Assembly: GCF_000280055.1 (NCBI RefSeq)
Contig: NZ_ALAB01000004.1
Span: 1 to 64,000 of the forward strand
Origin: Alishewanella aestuarii B11
GTDB taxonomy: Bacteria > Pseudomonadota > Gammaproteobacteria > Enterobacterales > Alteromonadaceae
Length of the DNA stretch: 64,000 nucleotides
Reading direction: 5' to 3'
In this document: positions 26,041 through 36,658 of the stretch, piece after piece
Layout: every line of letters begins with the position of its first letter
Numbering within the stretch: the stretch's first letter is position 1
Notes under the pieces: model-generated
Database searches by the model: none
Seen by the model: the letters and a program-made list of their open reading frames with translations, nothing else
What the model was told of the DNA's origin: nothing
Made by a program: the position numbers and the translations under genes

Positions 26041-28397
26041 TACAGCTCTCCTTTAACAGATTGTTGCCGCTTTTGCTCGGCGGTCAACCTTTTATCGGCA
26101 TTAGTTACCGGCTTGGCGCCGGTTCGCAGGTGTACCATGGCATAGACCCCGATCGCCACCAGCGCTAATACGAAAATCTCGCCCAGCGTATCCAGGGCCC
26201 GGAAATCAACCAGGATCACGTTAACCACATTGCGGCCATAGCCTTCGGGGACGCTTTTCTCCAGAAAGTATCCGGCTATCCCTTCCATGGAGCGGGAGGC
26301 GGTAACCAGCAAAATCAACAGGGTAATAACGGTGCCACTGGCAATTGCGATCAGGGCGTCGCGGGCACGGTGGGCGGTGGAAGATAGGCGACGGAATTCG
26401 GGTAACCGGTACAGTACCAACACCAGCAGCAACACAGTGATGGTTTCGACCAACACCTGGGTAATACCGACATCGACCGCGCTAAAGAACACATAAATCA
26501 GCGCCACCGCAAAACCCAGAGCGCCAAGCAGCGCCACCACGCCAAGGAAAGAATTCAGTACCACAGCGCTGATAATGGTGGTTAGCAAGACCAGAAAAAT
26601 CACGGCTTCCTGCACCCGGACATCGCTAAATTGCCAGTTTAGCTCAAAGTGCTCCAGCCTTAGCATCGCCCAGCCGACCAACAGTACCACTGTCGCCATC
26701 GTCGTCAGCAGATAATTGCGTAAATAACCGTTCTGTAGCACCCGGGTTTGCCAGGCGGCAAAGCTGACCAGCGCTGCCATCAGTTTGTTGTAGCCGGCTT
26801 CCGGCCCGGCTTTACTCAGCGTCTCCACCACGGCGGTAAGTTTGCGCCACGGCTGCCAGAAGCGGAATAGTAATAAACCCAACACCAGACTGCCAAGGCT
26901 AAGCATTAATGGCAGGTTAATGCCATGCCACAGTGCCAGATAACCGCTAATAGGTTGGCCATAGACCGCGGTTGCTGCCGCATTTAATAAATACTGGTCC
27001 GGCAGCATCGGTAACAGACCGAAAATTAAGCCAAGCGTAGCGAGTACGGCGGGCCCGGCTAACATTTGCCAGCCCGGATCATGCGCCGGCTTAGGTGTCG
27101 GTAACGCCTGACCAAACCAGGGTTTAATCGCCAACAGCGCAGCAACCAGCACCACAAAGATATTCGCCAGTACCGTAGCGGCGGTTAGTCCCAACTGCCA
27201 CTGCGAGCCGCTTAACACTGCCTCCAGCAGCAGCTCTTTACCGACAAAACCAAATAGCGGGATCACTCCGGCCAGAGACAGAGCCGCCACTACCGCAACC
27301 AGGGTAGTGCGCGGCATCAGCTTACGTAAGCCGGATGCTTTCTCAAAGTCCTTAATGCCGGCTTCATGGTCGAGAATACCGGCAATCATAAACAGTGCCC
27401 CTTTATACAGCGCATGCGCCAATAAGAAGGTGACTGCGGCCAGCGCCGCCTTTTCGGTACCTAACCCCAGTAACATGGTGAGGGTACCCAGCGCCATCAC
27501 AGTGGAATAGGCCAACACTTTTTTGATGCCGGTGGCGCGGCTGGCCAGGAAAATACCGGTCAGCATAGTGAGTGCTCCCACTGCACTTAAGGTCAGCAAC
27601 CAGACTTCACTGCCTCCCAGGCTGGGTTGCAGGCGCGCCAGCAGATAAACCCCGGCCTTTACCATAGTTGCAGAGTGTAAGTAAGCACTTACCGGTGTCG
27701 GCGCTGCCATCGCATTCGGTAGCCAGAAATGAAAAGGTGTTTGCGCTGATTTGGTAAAGGCTCCCAGCAGGATCAGGATCAGCATCGGTAGATAGAGGCT
27801 GTGACCGGTCAAATCCTGTTGCAGCACATCACTCAGTTGATAGCTGCCCGCGGCCATACCCAGCATAATCAGCCCTGTCATCAGCGCCAAACCACCCAGC
27901 ACTGTTACCATCAACCCCTGATGGGCTTTTTGGCGTGACTCGCTATCTTCGTGATTAAAGCCAATCAGCATAAAGGAGCTGACGGTGGTCAGTTCCCAGA
28001 ACACAAATAAGGTGATCAGATTATCGGATAATACCAGGCCGAGCATGGCGCCCATAAAGCTGAGCAAGAATAAAAAAAAGCGCCCCAGTGCCGGATGCCC
28101 TTGCAGATATTGGCCGGCATAGCAGAGGATAAAGGTGCCGATACCGGTGATCAGTAAGGCAAAGAGTAACGACAAGCCATCCAGCATAAAGCTGAGCTGA
28201 ATACCCAGCCCCGGAAACCATGGCCAGCTTTGCAGCAGCGGCTGCCCCTGGCTGACGGCACTGAGTTGGCTGGCGAAATAGATAAATAGCGTAGCGGGTA
28301 ACAACGCTAGCACCAGACCAGTATGTTTACCGAGCAGTCGATACAGATGTGGCGCGATACAGGCGAGCAAAAAGATCGAGAGGACCACATTTAACAT
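26040..28397 (-). CDS. mrpA: Mrp antiporter subunit A, second operon
   Basis: A 785-aa MrpA of normal length. The antiporter core has [16 protein letters not shown] with the conserved glutamate, and [20 protein letters not shown] with the channel region; the C-terminal domain carries [23 protein letters not shown] precedes the ATG. It is the first gene of the minus-strand operon; about 150 bases of leader separate it from the npr terminator. A hairpin AGTAG-TTCAAG-CTACT lies in that leader. Confidence 0.95.
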   Translation of the reverse strand: MLNVVLSIFLLACIAPHLYRLLGKHTGLVLALLPATLFIYFASQLSAVSQGQPLLQSWPWFPGLGIQLSFMLDGLSLLFALLITGIGTFILCYAGQYLQGHPALGRFFLFLLSFMGAMLGLVLSDNLITLFVFWELTTVSSFMLIGFNHEDSESRQKAHQGLMVTVLGGLALMTGLIMLGMAAGSYQLSDVLQQDLTGHSLYLPMLILILLGAFTKSAQTPFHFWLPNAMAAPTPVSAYLHSATMVKAGVYLLARLQPSLGGSEVWLLTLSAVGALTMLTGIFLASRATGIKKVLAYSTVMALGTLTMLLGLGTEKAALAAVTFLLAHALYKGALFMIAGILDHEAGIKDFEKASGLRKLMPRTTLVAVVAALSLAGVIPLFGFVGKELLLEAVLSGSQWQLGLTAATVLANIFVVLVAALLAIKPWFGQALPTPKPAHDPGWQMLAGPAVLATLGLIFGLLPMLPDQYLLNAAATAVYGQPISGYLALWHGINLPLMLSLGSLVLGLLLFRFWQPWRKLTAVVETLSKAGPEAGYNKLMAALVSFAAWQTRVLQNGYLRNYLLTTMATVVLLVGWAMLRLEHFELNWQFSDVRVQEAVIFLVLLTTIISAVVLNSFLGVVALLGALGFAVALIYVFFSAVDVGITQVLVETITVLLLVLVLYRLPEFRRLSSTAHRARDALIAIASGTVITLLILLVTASRSMEGIAGYFLEKSVPEGYGRNVVNVILVDFRALDTLGEIFVLALVAIGVYAMVHLRTGAKPVTNADKRLTAEQKRQQSVKGEL

Positions 28398-28546
28398 AAG
28401 CTACTCCTGTTTAGATAGCCTGAAATTGCGGTTGATACGCACCCCGGCGTGGCGCGGATTGCTGTTTAAGAGTAGTTCAAGCTACTAATTTTCAATTAAA
28501 AAAACTGAACAAGGCAGTAAAGGTAGCAGATTTAGAGGAGGGAATA

Positions 28547-28573
28547 AAGAAAAACCGGCCGAAATCGCCGGTT
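28547..28573 (-). terminator. intrinsic terminator after npr
   Basis: On the minus strand GAACCGGC-GATTTCG-GCCGGTT is followed by TTTTCTTT. The stem (28553-28559 with 28567-28573) begins at the last base of the gene, so the hairpin abuts the npr stop codon. It closes the long rpoN/LPS-transport block. Confidence 0.85.
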
Positions 28574-28851
28574 CAGAGCTCGTCAAAGCCGGCGTCTATT
28601 AACGCCACTATCGCCTCTAGCGCTGCTGCAGCATCAGGCCCTTCAGTGGTAACAGTCAGGGTTTTGCCCTTGCTACTGGCCAGCATCAGCAGTGCCAGCA
28701 CACTACCGGCATCGGCGGTTTTACCGTCATCCTGCATCAGTTCAACCTTAGCCGAAAATTTCTGGCACAGTTGTACCAACTTAGTGGCAGCCCTGGCATG
28801 TAACCCCAGCTGATTGATGATGGTAACCTGTTGACTGAGTTTAGCGGCCAT
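28573..28851 (-). CDS. ptsO: HPr-family phosphocarrier NPr
   Basis: A 92-aa HPr-like phosphocarrier of the nitrogen PTS. The active-site His18 lies in GLHARAA. It receives phosphate from EI-Ntr and passes it to PtsN. Its place next to rapZ, ptsN and rpoN is the classic nitrogen-PTS arrangement. It overlaps the end of rapZ by 11 bases and is the last gene of the block. Confidence 0.93.
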   Translation of the reverse strand: MAAKLSQQVTIINQLGLHARAATKLVQLCQKFSAKVELMQDDGKTADAGSVLALLMLASSKGKTLTVTTEGPDAAAALEAIVALIDAGFDEL

Positions 28852-29698
28852 GATGACGTTTTAACTCCCGGTGCCGGATTTGCACATCATCACGTTGACT
28901 GCGATAGCTTTCCGCCAGACTTTCCGCGATATAAACCGAACGGTGTTGGCCACCGGTGCAACCGATAGCGATCGTCAGGTAGCTGCGGCTATTACGCTCC
29001 AGATGCGGCAACCAACTGCTGATAAAGCTGTTAATTTGCCAGATATATTTACCTACTATGGCTTCTGCCGCCAGATAGTCCTTTACTGGCTGATCCAGAC
29101 CCGTCAGGGGCTTTAACTCTGGTTCCCAATGCGGATTGGGCAGAAAACGGGCATCAAACACAAAGTCGGCATCCTTGGGAATGCCATATTTAAAGCCAAA
29201 GGACTCAAACAGGATCACCAGGCGACCGGTTTTCTGGCCAAGGATCCGTTCACGCAATACTTCTGCCAGTTGGTGTACGTTAAGGTCAGTGGTATCAATA
29301 TAGAGATCGGCGCGGCTGGCAATAGGATCTAACAGTTGCTGTTCGCGGGAGATCGCTTCATCCAGTGACATCGCCTGGTGAGATAGCGGATGTAAACGCC
29401 GGGTTTCGCTAAAGCGTTTAATCAGGGTAGTGTGGTCCGCATCCAGATACAGGATAGTCAGTTCCAGCTTACGCGGCAGGTAAGACAGGATCTCCGCCAG
29501 CTCTTCCGGTTCATTCGGCAGATTACGTACGTCAATACTGACGGCAACCCGCTCATACTGACCCATCACCGCATTAGCGAGAGTCGGTAATAAATTAACC
29601 GGAATATTGTCGACGCAGTAGTAGCCCAAATCTTCCATTACTCTCAGCGCCACCGATTTTCCTGAACCTGAGCGGCCACTGACTACCAGCAGTTTCAT
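28841..29698 (-). CDS. rapZ: RNase adapter protein RapZ
   Basis: A 285-aa P-loop protein. Walker A is GRSGSGKS at residues 8-15, and the C-terminal domain contains GCTGGQHRSVYIAE, typical of RapZ. In E. coli RapZ targets the GlmZ small RNA to RNase E and so controls glucosamine-6-phosphate synthesis for the envelope. It overlaps ptsN by 4 bases. No GlmZ-like RNA was identified in this window. Confidence 0.95.
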   Translation of the reverse strand: MKLLVVSGRSGSGKSVALRVMEDLGYYCVDNIPVNLLPTLANAVMGQYERVAVSIDVRNLPNEPEELAEILSYLPRKLELTILYLDADHTTLIKRFSETRRLHPLSHQAMSLDEAISREQQLLDPIASRADLYIDTTDLNVHQLAEVLRERILGQKTGRLVILFESFGFKYGIPKDADFVFDARFLPNPHWEPELKPLTGLDQPVKDYLAAEAIVGKYIWQINSFISSWLPHLERNSRSYLTIAIGCTGGQHRSVYIAESLAESYRSQRDDVQIRHRELKRHHGR

Positions 29699-30168
29699 TT
29701 TTCACCCGTTTGTTGGCTATAGTCCATTAATAACTGATACAGCTCCTGATCAGAACTGGCATGTCGGATCTTTTTGGTCAGATCTTTTTGAGTCAGCAGT
29801 TTTGCAATACCAGAAAGTGTAGTTAAGTGAGCCTGACACTGATCTTTCGGGATCAGGATGGCACAAAAAATATCGACGCCCTGGTTATCGATAGCGTCAA
29901 AGGGGATCGGATCCTGGCTTACCACAAATATCAGGATCGGTGAGGTAACGCAGTCCAGCTTGCCATGGGGAATGGCAATACCACCACCAATACCGGTTGA
30001 ACCCAACTTTTCCCGGGTCATCAGGGCTTCCAGAATGCTGTACTCAGACATCTCTGGCAGCTGTTGATGAGCCAGTTCGGCAATATATTCGAGGATCCGT
30101 TTTTTGCTGTTAAAAAGAACTGCACTCTTGGTGCAGTTCTTCTCCAGCATAGCGCTTAAATTTATCAT
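29695..30168 (-). CDS. ptsN: nitrogen PTS EIIA component PtsN
   Basis: A 157-aa EIIA-Ntr regulatory protein. The phosphorylated His68 is in GGGIAIPHGK. It does not transport sugar; its phosphorylation state modulates potassium transport, sigma-54 targets and phosphate sensing in relatives. It is 2 bases from hpf and overlaps rapZ. Confidence 0.95.
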   Translation of the reverse strand: MINLSAMLEKNCTKSAVLFNSKKRILEYIAELAHQQLPEMSEYSILEALMTREKLGSTGIGGGIAIPHGKLDCVTSPILIFVVSQDPIPFDAIDNQGVDIFCAILIPKDQCQAHLTTLSGIAKLLTQKDLTKKIRHASSDQELYQLLMDYSQQTGEK

Positions 30169-30170
30169 GG

Positions 30171-30458
30171 TTAGTGTCGCGACAACTTTTCTTTGTGTTT
30201 AATGACTTGCCGGTCCAGTTTATCAATTAACTGGTCAATTGCAGCATACATATTTTCATCTTCTGACACCGCAAAGACTTCACCGCCATTTAAATGTACT
30301 TTGGCTTCAGCGATTTGCTTCAGTTTTTCCACGTTCAGAATAACATGCACGTTATTGATATTCTCGAAATGACGCTCCAGCTTGGAAAATTTACTGTCTA
30401 CATATTCTCTCAGAGAGTCGGTAATTTCTACATGACGGCCAGTTAAGTTGATTTGCAT
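30171..30458 (-). CDS. hpf: ribosome hibernation promoting factor
   Basis: A 95-aa short-form HPF/YfiA-type protein that binds the 30S decoding region and dimerises ribosomes in stationary phase. It starts MQINLTGRHVEIT, has the helix HFENINNVHVILNVEK, and ends in a basic KHKEKLSRH tail. The start at 30458 is set by homology and by GGAAGAG upstream; the longer reading to 30605 would run into rpoN. Confidence 0.95.
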   Translation of the reverse strand: MQINLTGRHVEITDSLREYVDSKFSKLERHFENINNVHVILNVEKLKQIAEAKVHLNGGEVFAVSEDENMYAAIDQLIDKLDRQVIKHKEKLSRH

Positions 30459-30483
30459 AGACTCTTCCTTCTTGTTAAGACAC

Positions 30484-32001
30484 TTACAGCAAGGTCTTTC
30501 GTTGATTAGATGGCGCAATAAACAGCGATTCACGGTACTTGGCGATGGTACGCCTTGCGACATTGATCCCCTGTTCGGATAAGATTTCTGCCATCTTACT
30601 GTCACTCAGTGGCTTAGCCGGGTTCTCTGCTGCCACCAATTTCTTAATAAAGGCACGGATGGCGGTAGATGAACATTCACCACCACTCTCTGTACTAACA
30701 TGACTGGAGAAGAAGAATTTAAGTTCAAAAATTCCGCGCGGCGTATGCATATACTTTTGGGTAGTAACCCGGGAAATTGTTGACTCATGCATACTTACCA
30801 TTTCTGCCACATCATTTAATACCATGGGTTTCATGGCCTCTTCGCCATGCTCAAAAAAGGCTTGTTGCTGTTGCACGATACAGTTGGCGACCTTTAGCAA
30901 GGTTTCGTTGCGGCTTTCCAGACTTTTCAAAAACCATTTCGCCTCCTGCAGATGTGAGCGGATAAACTGGCTGTCGGCACTGCTTCTGACCGTTCTGGAC
31001 AGCGCAGCATACTGCTGGTTGATTTTCACTTTGGGCATGGCATCCGGATTCAGCTCCACCTGCCAACGACCTTTAACCTTGGTAACCACTACATCAGGAA
31101 TCACATATTGCTGTTCCTGCCTGATCACATCGGCGCCGGGGCGCGGGTTCAGGCTGTGGATCAGGCGCATCACTTCTTTTAACTCATCTTCTTTGAGTTT
31201 AGTCACCCGCATCAAAGAACGAAAGTCCCGGTTAGCTAAAAAGTCGGTATATTCGCTGATTATTTGTTTTGCATCATTTAAATAGGGGGTGGCAGGATCA
31301 AACTGCCGTAGCTGGATCAGCAAGCACTCTTTCACTGAGCGGGCCGCCACACCGACAGGGTCAAACAATTGGATCCGTTTTAATACAGCCTCGACTTCAT
31401 CGGCTTCGACATCCGGCAGCTGCAGTGAGGCTAAGATATCTTCCACATCTATGGTCAGTAAACCGGCTTCATCGACGGCTTCAATAATGACTTCGGCAAT
31501 GGCGCGGTCTGTCTCAGAAAAAGGGGTAAGGTCCATTTGCCAACGCAAATAATCCTGCAAGGTTTCAGTGGTTTCGCCCTGATATACCAGATCCTCGTCT
31601 GGCAGAGCGCCATTGCTGACCGGGGCGGCACTGACTAAATCGTCCCAGTTATTGTCCAGTGGTAAGTCTTCCTGGATATTCTGCTCGGCCATTGCCTCGC
31701 TGGTATCGCGCTCACTAACGTCATTAAATTCCGGATAATCGTCATTACCAGCCTGGTAGTCTTCACTGTCAGACGTTGACCCGCTGCTTTCTTCACGGTT
31801 GATATTCGACAGGCTCAGGTCGGTCTCGGGCGTGCCCGGTTCGAAGTCGTCGTCGGGCTCAAGCAAGGGGTTGGCATCCAGCGCTTCCTGAATTTCCTGC
31901 TGCAGCTCAATGGTGGAAAGCTGCAATAAGCGGATCGCTTGCTGCAGCTGCGGCGTCATTGTTAGCTGTTGACCGAGGCGAAGTTGTAAAGACGGCTTCA
32001 T
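30484..32001 (-). CDS. rpoN: RNA polymerase sigma-54 factor
   Basis: A 505-aa sigma-54. Region I ([20 protein letters not shown], residues 1-20 and on) is Gln/Leu-rich; region II is strongly acidic (about residues 45-120); the core-binding domain follows; the C terminus has a helix-turn-helix ([12 protein letters not shown]) and the RpoN box [12 protein letters not shown]. Start 32001 matches the family start; an ATG at 32037 would add 12 residues. It lies between lptB and hpf as in many gammaproteobacteria. It directs transcription from -24/-12 promoters with enhancer-binding proteins. Confidence 0.97.
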   Translation of the reverse strand: MKPSLQLRLGQQLTMTPQLQQAIRLLQLSTIELQQEIQEALDANPLLEPDDDFEPGTPETDLSLSNINREESSGSTSDSEDYQAGNDDYPEFNDVSERDTSEAMAEQNIQEDLPLDNNWDDLVSAAPVSNGALPDEDLVYQGETTETLQDYLRWQMDLTPFSETDRAIAEVIIEAVDEAGLLTIDVEDILASLQLPDVEADEVEAVLKRIQLFDPVGVAARSVKECLLIQLRQFDPATPYLNDAKQIISEYTDFLANRDFRSLMRVTKLKEDELKEVMRLIHSLNPRPGADVIRQEQQYVIPDVVVTKVKGRWQVELNPDAMPKVKINQQYAALSRTVRSSADSQFIRSHLQEAKWFLKSLESRNETLLKVANCIVQQQQAFFEHGEEAMKPMVLNDVAEMVSMHESTISRVTTQKYMHTPRGIFELKFFFSSHVSTESGGECSSTAIRAFIKKLVAAENPAKPLSDSKMAEILSEQGINVARRTIAKYRESLFIAPSNQRKTLL

Positions 32002-32116
32002 GTAAGTCTGATTCTCTCCTGAGTATATCCCCTCCATCCTGGAAGTGGCTGCGGTCTGTGCCGCCTTATTGCGCCTTCCGTGTCAGCGGGTGGAGGACTT
32101 GACGCTGATTGCCCTA

Positions 32117-32839
32117 CTATAGCCTGAATTGCTCACCCAGGTATACATCGCGGACCTGTTGATTCGCTAACACATCCTGCGGCGAGCCGGCGGCAATTAA
32201 TTCACCATGACTGACAATATAGGCTATTTCGCAGACATCGAGGGTTTCCCGCACATTATGGTCAGTGATCAGTACCCCGATGCCGCGCTGGCATAGGTGC
32301 TGAATAATTTTTTTAATATCCAGCACCGAAATCGGGTCCACGCCGGCAAAGGGCTCATCCAGCAAAATAAAAGCCGGATCTGCGGCCAGGGCGCGTGCGA
32401 TCTCTACCCGCCGCCGCTCACCACCAGACAGCGCCATGCCAAGACTATTCTTAATATGCCCGATATGAAATTCTTCCAGCAAGTCATCGGCGATTTCTTC
32501 CCGTTGCTGCCGGTTAAGTTCCTTTCGGGTTTCCAGAATTGCCAGCAAATTGTCGTATACCGTCAATTTGCGGAAAATCGAACTTTCCTGCGGTAAATAA
32601 CCAATACCCGCCCTGGCCCGCTGATGAATAGGGGCGAAGGTGATATCTTGCTCGTTTAACGTGATCTGACCTTTATCGGATGGCACCAGACCAACAATCA
32701 TATAAAAAGTGGTGGTTTTGCCGGCACCATTGGGTCCCAACAAGCCAACGATCTGACCTGCTTTGACTTCCAGACTGACATCTTTTACCACCTGCCGGCC
32801 TTTATAGCTTTTGGCCAGATGTGAAACCACTAACTTCAT
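32117..32839 (-). CDS. lptB: LPS export ABC ATPase LptB
   Basis: A 240-aa ATPase that powers lipopolysaccharide extraction from the inner membrane with LptF, LptG and LptC. Walker A GPNGAGKT (residues 35-42), signature [14 protein letters not shown], Walker [11 protein letters not shown]. It overlaps lptA by 4 bases. lptFG are not in the window, as is usual. Confidence 0.97.
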   Translation of the reverse strand: MKLVVSHLAKSYKGRQVVKDVSLEVKAGQIVGLLGPNGAGKTTTFYMIVGLVPSDKGQITLNEQDITFAPIHQRARAGIGYLPQESSIFRKLTVYDNLLAILETRKELNRQQREEIADDLLEEFHIGHIKNSLGMALSGGERRRVEIARALAADPAFILLDEPFAGVDPISVLDIKKIIQHLCQRGIGVLITDHNVRETLDVCEIAYIVSHGELIAAGSPQDVLANQQVRDVYLGEQFRL

Positions 32840-33327
32840 TGATTTTCCTTGGTTTCCGGCGTGAAAATGGTGGTTACCCGCCGGTTTTGTTCACTGCCGG
32901 CCGTTAACTGTTGTAACTCGATGTTATAACGAATCACATCACCACGCACCAGAGAACCGCTTTGGGTAAGCTCGGCATCCGCAGTCAGCGTCAGGGTCCG
33001 GCTGGCCAAATCGTAGCGGATCTCATTCGCCTGAGCCGTTACCGGCCGGTCGCCTTCCAGTAATTGGGAATAGGTAGCCGGACGACCGGTAAAAATAAAC
33101 ACCTCATTACCTTTACCGGCACTGGCATTGATCTCCAGCTTATCGGCTTTGATTAGCAAGGAGCCTTGGGTGACTTCGACATTGTTGACGTAAACCGCGA
33201 TATTATCGCGAATGGACGCCTCAGTATTATCTGCGTTAATCGCAATCGGCAAAGTATGATCTGGCTTCGTCGCTGCCAGAGCTTGCGAACTAAAAAATAC
33301 TGCAGCGATTAATAACTTAGTTTTCAT
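32836..33327 (-). CDS. lptA: LPS transport periplasmic protein LptA
   Basis: A 163-aa periplasmic beta-jellyroll protein forming the LPS bridge. A signal peptide ends near residue 18 (FSSQALAA). The OstA/LptA core runs from about residue 25 ([12 protein letters not shown]) to 140. It overlaps lptC by 11 bases and lptB by 4. Confidence 0.95.
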   Translation of the reverse strand: MKTKLLIAAVFFSSQALAATKPDHTLPIAINADNTEASIRDNIAVYVNNVEVTQGSLLIKADKLEINASAGKGNEVFIFTGRPATYSQLLEGDRPVTAQANEIRYDLASRTLTLTADAELTQSGSLVRGDVIRYNIELQQLTAGSEQNRRVTTIFTPETKENQ

Positions 33328-33871
33328 TGGCGTATACCGTTTCCAGATGTTTTTGCAGCACTAAATGTTGTGCCGTGAGGTCGGCCTGCAGGCCGATGCC
33401 CAGAATATAAAAGCCTGGTCCGCTAAGCCGCACCCGCTCATGCGTTTGCAGCGTTTTTTCTGGCAACAGCATTTGTAATGAGGCTGTTTCAACCTGTTCA
33501 ATAAACTCGCCAGGCAGCAAATTTCTGAGCAGGACTTGCTGTTCCAGAATAATTTTATCTTCCGGAAACCAAATACCTTGCTGACTGCTGATTTCCCAAG
33601 CGGCTTGATGTTCATCGTTAAACAGGGTGTAGCGCGGCAATTCAAACTGCGTAAAACCCAGTTGCTCGAAATGTTCCAGCCGTTTGGCTTGCAGATGATC
33701 CGCAATATAGCCCTGCTGGTCATAAACACGCAAGGTCAGGTTTTCCGCAATATAATCGGGCAGGAATTCGCGGTCGGCCTGACGATCGGTATCGCCGCCT
33801 TGCGGCGCAAACCATAAGTAGGCCGCAAGCAGTACCAGGGCAGTGACACTTAATACGAAAAACTTTCTCAT
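33317..33871 (-). CDS. lptC: LPS export protein LptC
   Basis: A 184-aa inner-membrane-anchored protein: one N-terminal helix (VLSVTALVLLAAYLWF) then a periplasmic jellyroll. It passes LPS from LptBFG to LptA. The sequence is poorly conserved in this family, so the call rests as much on position between kdsC and lptA as on similarity. Confidence 0.93.
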   Translation of the reverse strand: MRKFFVLSVTALVLLAAYLWFAPQGGDTDRQADREFLPDYIAENLTLRVYDQQGYIADHLQAKRLEHFEQLGFTQFELPRYTLFNDEHQAAWEISSQQGIWFPEDKIILEQQVLLRNLLPGEFIEQVETASLQMLLPEKTLQTHERVRLSGPGFYILGIGLQADLTAQHLVLQKHLETVYANEN

Positions 33872-34422
33872 GTGCTGCTACCATCAAATTGCAGAAAGCG
33901 CTGCTGTGCAATCAGTAACAAATCACACAGTTCCCGTACCGCGCCATAGCCACCGGGTAAACTGGTGCAAAGGTGCGCCTGTTGTTGCAGATAGGGATGG
34001 GCATCCCGCACAGCGACAGCCAGGCCACAGTGCTGCATTACCTGCCAGTCGGCCAGATCATCACCTATATAGGCAACCTGATCTGGCTGAAGTTGCAACA
34101 GTGCCAGAATTTCCGCAAAGGCGGCCATTTTATTTTCCTGGCCCTGATAGATGTACTGTACAGTCAGCGCCTTCATGCGCTGTTCTACAATAGCTGAACG
34201 CCGGCCGGTGATGACCGCCACCTCAATACCGGCCTGGCGCAATGCTTTGATGCCATAGCCATCGCGGGTGTGAAACGCTTTTAACTCTTCGCCGGCGTTG
34301 CCAAGATAGATCCTGCCATCCGAGAATACGCCATCCACATCACATATTAATAGGCGGATTTGACGGGCCAGGTTTGCTTGCTGGTCACTGAGTGGTTGAT
34401 AAAGTTGCTGATACAGCTCCAT
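33868..34422 (-). CDS. kdsC: KDO-8-phosphate phosphatase KdsC
   Basis: A 184-aa HAD-family phosphatase that makes free KDO for LPS inner core. The nucleophile motif is LLICDVDGVFSDG (about residues 25-37) and the metal-binding motif is IGDDLADW. It has no cap domain, as in the tetrameric C0 subclass. It directly abuts kdsD and overlaps lptC by 4 bases. Confidence 0.96.
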   Translation of the reverse strand: MELYQQLYQPLSDQQANLARQIRLLICDVDGVFSDGRIYLGNAGEELKAFHTRDGYGIKALRQAGIEVAVITGRRSAIVEQRMKALTVQYIYQGQENKMAAFAEILALLQLQPDQVAYIGDDLADWQVMQHCGLAVAVRDAHPYLQQQAHLCTSLPGGYGAVRELCDLLLIAQQRFLQFDGSST

Positions 34423-35394
34423 TTATAGCACCCCGGCTTTTAATAAATCATGCATATTTAAGGCGCCCACCGGCTGGCGCTGCTCATCGACTACGATCAA
34501 GCCGTTAATCTTCTTTTGCTGCATAATGTTCAGTGCTTCTGCCGCTAACATATCGGCTTTGGCAGTAATGCAATTCGCCGTCATAACCTGTTCAATGGCT
34601 ACGGTATGGATATCCAGGCGTTGGTCCAGAATACGTCGCAAATCACCATCCGTGAAAATACCGGCCAAACTGCCATCGGGATTGACGATAGTGGTCATCC
34701 CCAGGCCTTTCTTTGATATCTCCAGTAAGGCGTCTTTAATACTGGCTTGCCGGGCAACGATAGGGACCTGCTCGCCCTGATGCATAATATCTGACAGGCG
34801 CAGCAACAGCTTGCGGCCGAGACTTCCACCGGGGTGTGACAGCGCGAAATCATCAGCAGAAAAGCCTCTGGCATCCAGCACCGCGACGGCAATGGCATCA
34901 CCCATAGCAAGGGTGGCGGTAGTACTGGCGGTTGGTGCTAAACCCAGTGGGCAGGCTTCCTGTGCTACAGCGACACAGATATGCACATCGGCAACTTGTG
35001 CCAGAGTAGAGTCAGGTTTACCGGTCATCGCAATCAGCGGAATACCCAGGCGTTTGATCACCGGTACTATGGTCAAGACTTCCGCTGTTTCGCCGGAGTT
35101 TGAAATGGCAATCATAATATCACCGGCTGAAAGCATGCCCAGATCGCCATGGCTGGCTTCTCCGGGATGGACAAAAAACGCCGGCGTACCGGTCGAAGCC
35201 AGAGTCGCTGCGATCTTATTGGCAATATGACCTGACTTACCAATACCACTGACAATGACCTTGCCGCTGGCGTCCAGAATCAGCTGGCAGGCACGTTCAA
35301 AGTGCTGATCAAGGTATTGTTCCAGTTGCTGCACCGCCTGAGCTTCTATTCGCAGTACTTGCAGTGCCTGATCACGAAAAGTCTGAGAGGCCAT
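34423..35394 (-). CDS. kdsD: arabinose-5-phosphate isomerase KdsD
   Basis: A 323-aa enzyme that converts ribulose-5-phosphate to arabinose-5-phosphate, the first step of KDO synthesis. A SIS domain (GKVIVSGIGKSGHIA, then PAFFVHPGEASHGDLG) is followed by two CBS domains from about residue 200. Start 35394 fits AGGAA upstream and the family length; the longer ORF to 35445 would overlap yrbG. It is 10 bases downstream of yrbG. Confidence 0.96.
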   Translation of the reverse strand: MASQTFRDQALQVLRIEAQAVQQLEQYLDQHFERACQLILDASGKVIVSGIGKSGHIANKIAATLASTGTPAFFVHPGEASHGDLGMLSAGDIMIAISNSGETAEVLTIVPVIKRLGIPLIAMTGKPDSTLAQVADVHICVAVAQEACPLGLAPTASTTATLAMGDAIAVAVLDARGFSADDFALSHPGGSLGRKLLLRLSDIMHQGEQVPIVARQASIKDALLEISKKGLGMTTIVNPDGSLAGIFTDGDLRRILDQRLDIHTVAIEQVMTANCITAKADMLAAEALNIMQQKKINGLIVVDEQRQPVGALNMHDLLKAGVL

Positions 35395-35404
35395 AGTTCC
35401 TGTC

Positions 35405-36382
35405 TTACGCAAGTTGAGTAAATAATAAATATTGATAACCGACAAAGCCGCTTAGCAATAGACCACCTTCCAGCCGGTTAATCCGTTGCTGACGCCCAAG
35501 TCGCAGTGACATCAGCAACATCAGCAGGGTAGCAGCAATCATCACATAGCTATCACGGGTACCTGCGTTAATATCCAGGCTGCCCGGGCCAATTACTGCG
35601 CCTAAGCCCAGCACCGCTAAAATATTAAAGATATTGGAGCCGATAATATTACCCAGCGCTAAATCATCTTCACCTTTTAAAATACCAATCACACTGGCTG
35701 CCAGTTCTGGCAGGCTGGTGCCGATGGCAATAATGGTTAAACCAATCACCAGATCGCTTAAGCCAGCATAGCGGGCAATAGTGACTGCACCATGAACCAG
35801 CAGTTGCGAACTGGCCAACAGCAATACTAAACCGGCGACGATCCAGAAAATGGCTTTAACGTTGGAGGTCGGTTCCGGCAATTCCGCTTCAATTTCGGCA
35901 ATTAACGGATCGTCTGGCGTGGCATGTTTACCCCAATACACCAGTGTGGCGATAAAACCAACAAAGCACCCCAGTAATATCAAGCCTTCAGCCCGCGTTA
36001 AGTTATGGTCTGATATTAAGTAAAAGCCCAGAAAGGTAAACAGCAGCAACATTGGAAATTCGCGTTTCAGGGTAAGAGAGGCGACAGCAATAGGTTTAAG
36101 TAAGGCTGCGACGCCAATCACCAGCAGGATATTGGTGATGTTTGAACCCAGGGCGTTGCCGACCGAGGTATCTAACCGGCCCTGAGCGGCAGCAGTGGCG
36201 GAAACCAGCATTTCCGGGGCGGATGAACCCATGGCAACGATGGTTAAGCCGATAATCATTGGCGAGATACCGCTATTACGGGCAATTGAAGAAGCACCAT
36301 AGACAAAACGGTCGGCGCTCCAAATCAACAAGACCAGGCCGACGATAACAAAGATGATGGCTAACGACAAAGGTGATATCAT
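35405..36382 (-). CDS. yrbG: YrbG-like sodium/calcium exchanger
   Basis: A 325-aa member of the Ca2+/cation antiporter family with ten or so helices. The two alpha-repeats are clear: GNALGSNITNILLVIG and GNIIGSNIFNILAVLG. It heads the minus-strand LPS block, divergent from mlaF, exactly as in E. coli. Start 36382 (MISPLSL) is chosen because the first helix follows at once. The transported ion has not been settled for YrbG. Confidence 0.94.
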   Translation of the reverse strand: MISPLSLAIIFVIVGLVLLIWSADRFVYGASSIARNSGISPMIIGLTIVAMGSSAPEMLVSATAAAQGRLDTSVGNALGSNITNILLVIGVAALLKPIAVASLTLKREFPMLLLFTFLGFYLISDHNLTRAEGLILLGCFVGFIATLVYWGKHATPDDPLIAEIEAELPEPTSNVKAIFWIVAGLVLLLASSQLLVHGAVTIARYAGLSDLVIGLTIIAIGTSLPELAASVIGILKGEDDLALGNIIGSNIFNILAVLGLGAVIGPGSLDINAGTRDSYVMIAATLLMLLMSLRLGRQQRINRLEGGLLLSGFVGYQYLLFTQLA

Positions 36383-36658
36383 AGTGTCCGGTTTTAGGTG
36401 TAAACAACGAGCAGGTATTTTCCCGCTTCTTGTCAACAAATGCAAAAAAACCTCGGCTTTAGTGCAGTCAGGTACGGCTTTTCGAATTTGCGCATACTTT
36501 GTTACGAATTTTTGTAACCACTCCGCAGGTGATTCCGTTTACAATAATACAACCTTGACGTCTGGCAATGATTGCAAACATACAGTTATGTATGTAAACA
36601 TGCCAGTCTGACACTTAAGTTAGCCGTAGCCGGTATCACGGTTAATTCATGGAGAACG
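36383..36658. promoter_or_regulatory. divergent yrbG/mlaF control region
   Basis: Holds promoters for two essential envelope blocks. TTGACG at 36555-36560 could be a -35 for mlaF but no strong -10 follows at the right spacing. Inverted repeats seen: ACATAC (36578-36583) with GTATGT (36590-36595), and GTTAC (36501-36505) with GTAAC (36514-36518). Their binding proteins are unknown. Confidence 0.4.

Noticed and set aside
36572-36658. N-terminal extension of MlaF from the ATG at 36572
   Set aside because: The extra 29 residues are not family-like and overlap the probable promoter; GGAG supports 36659.
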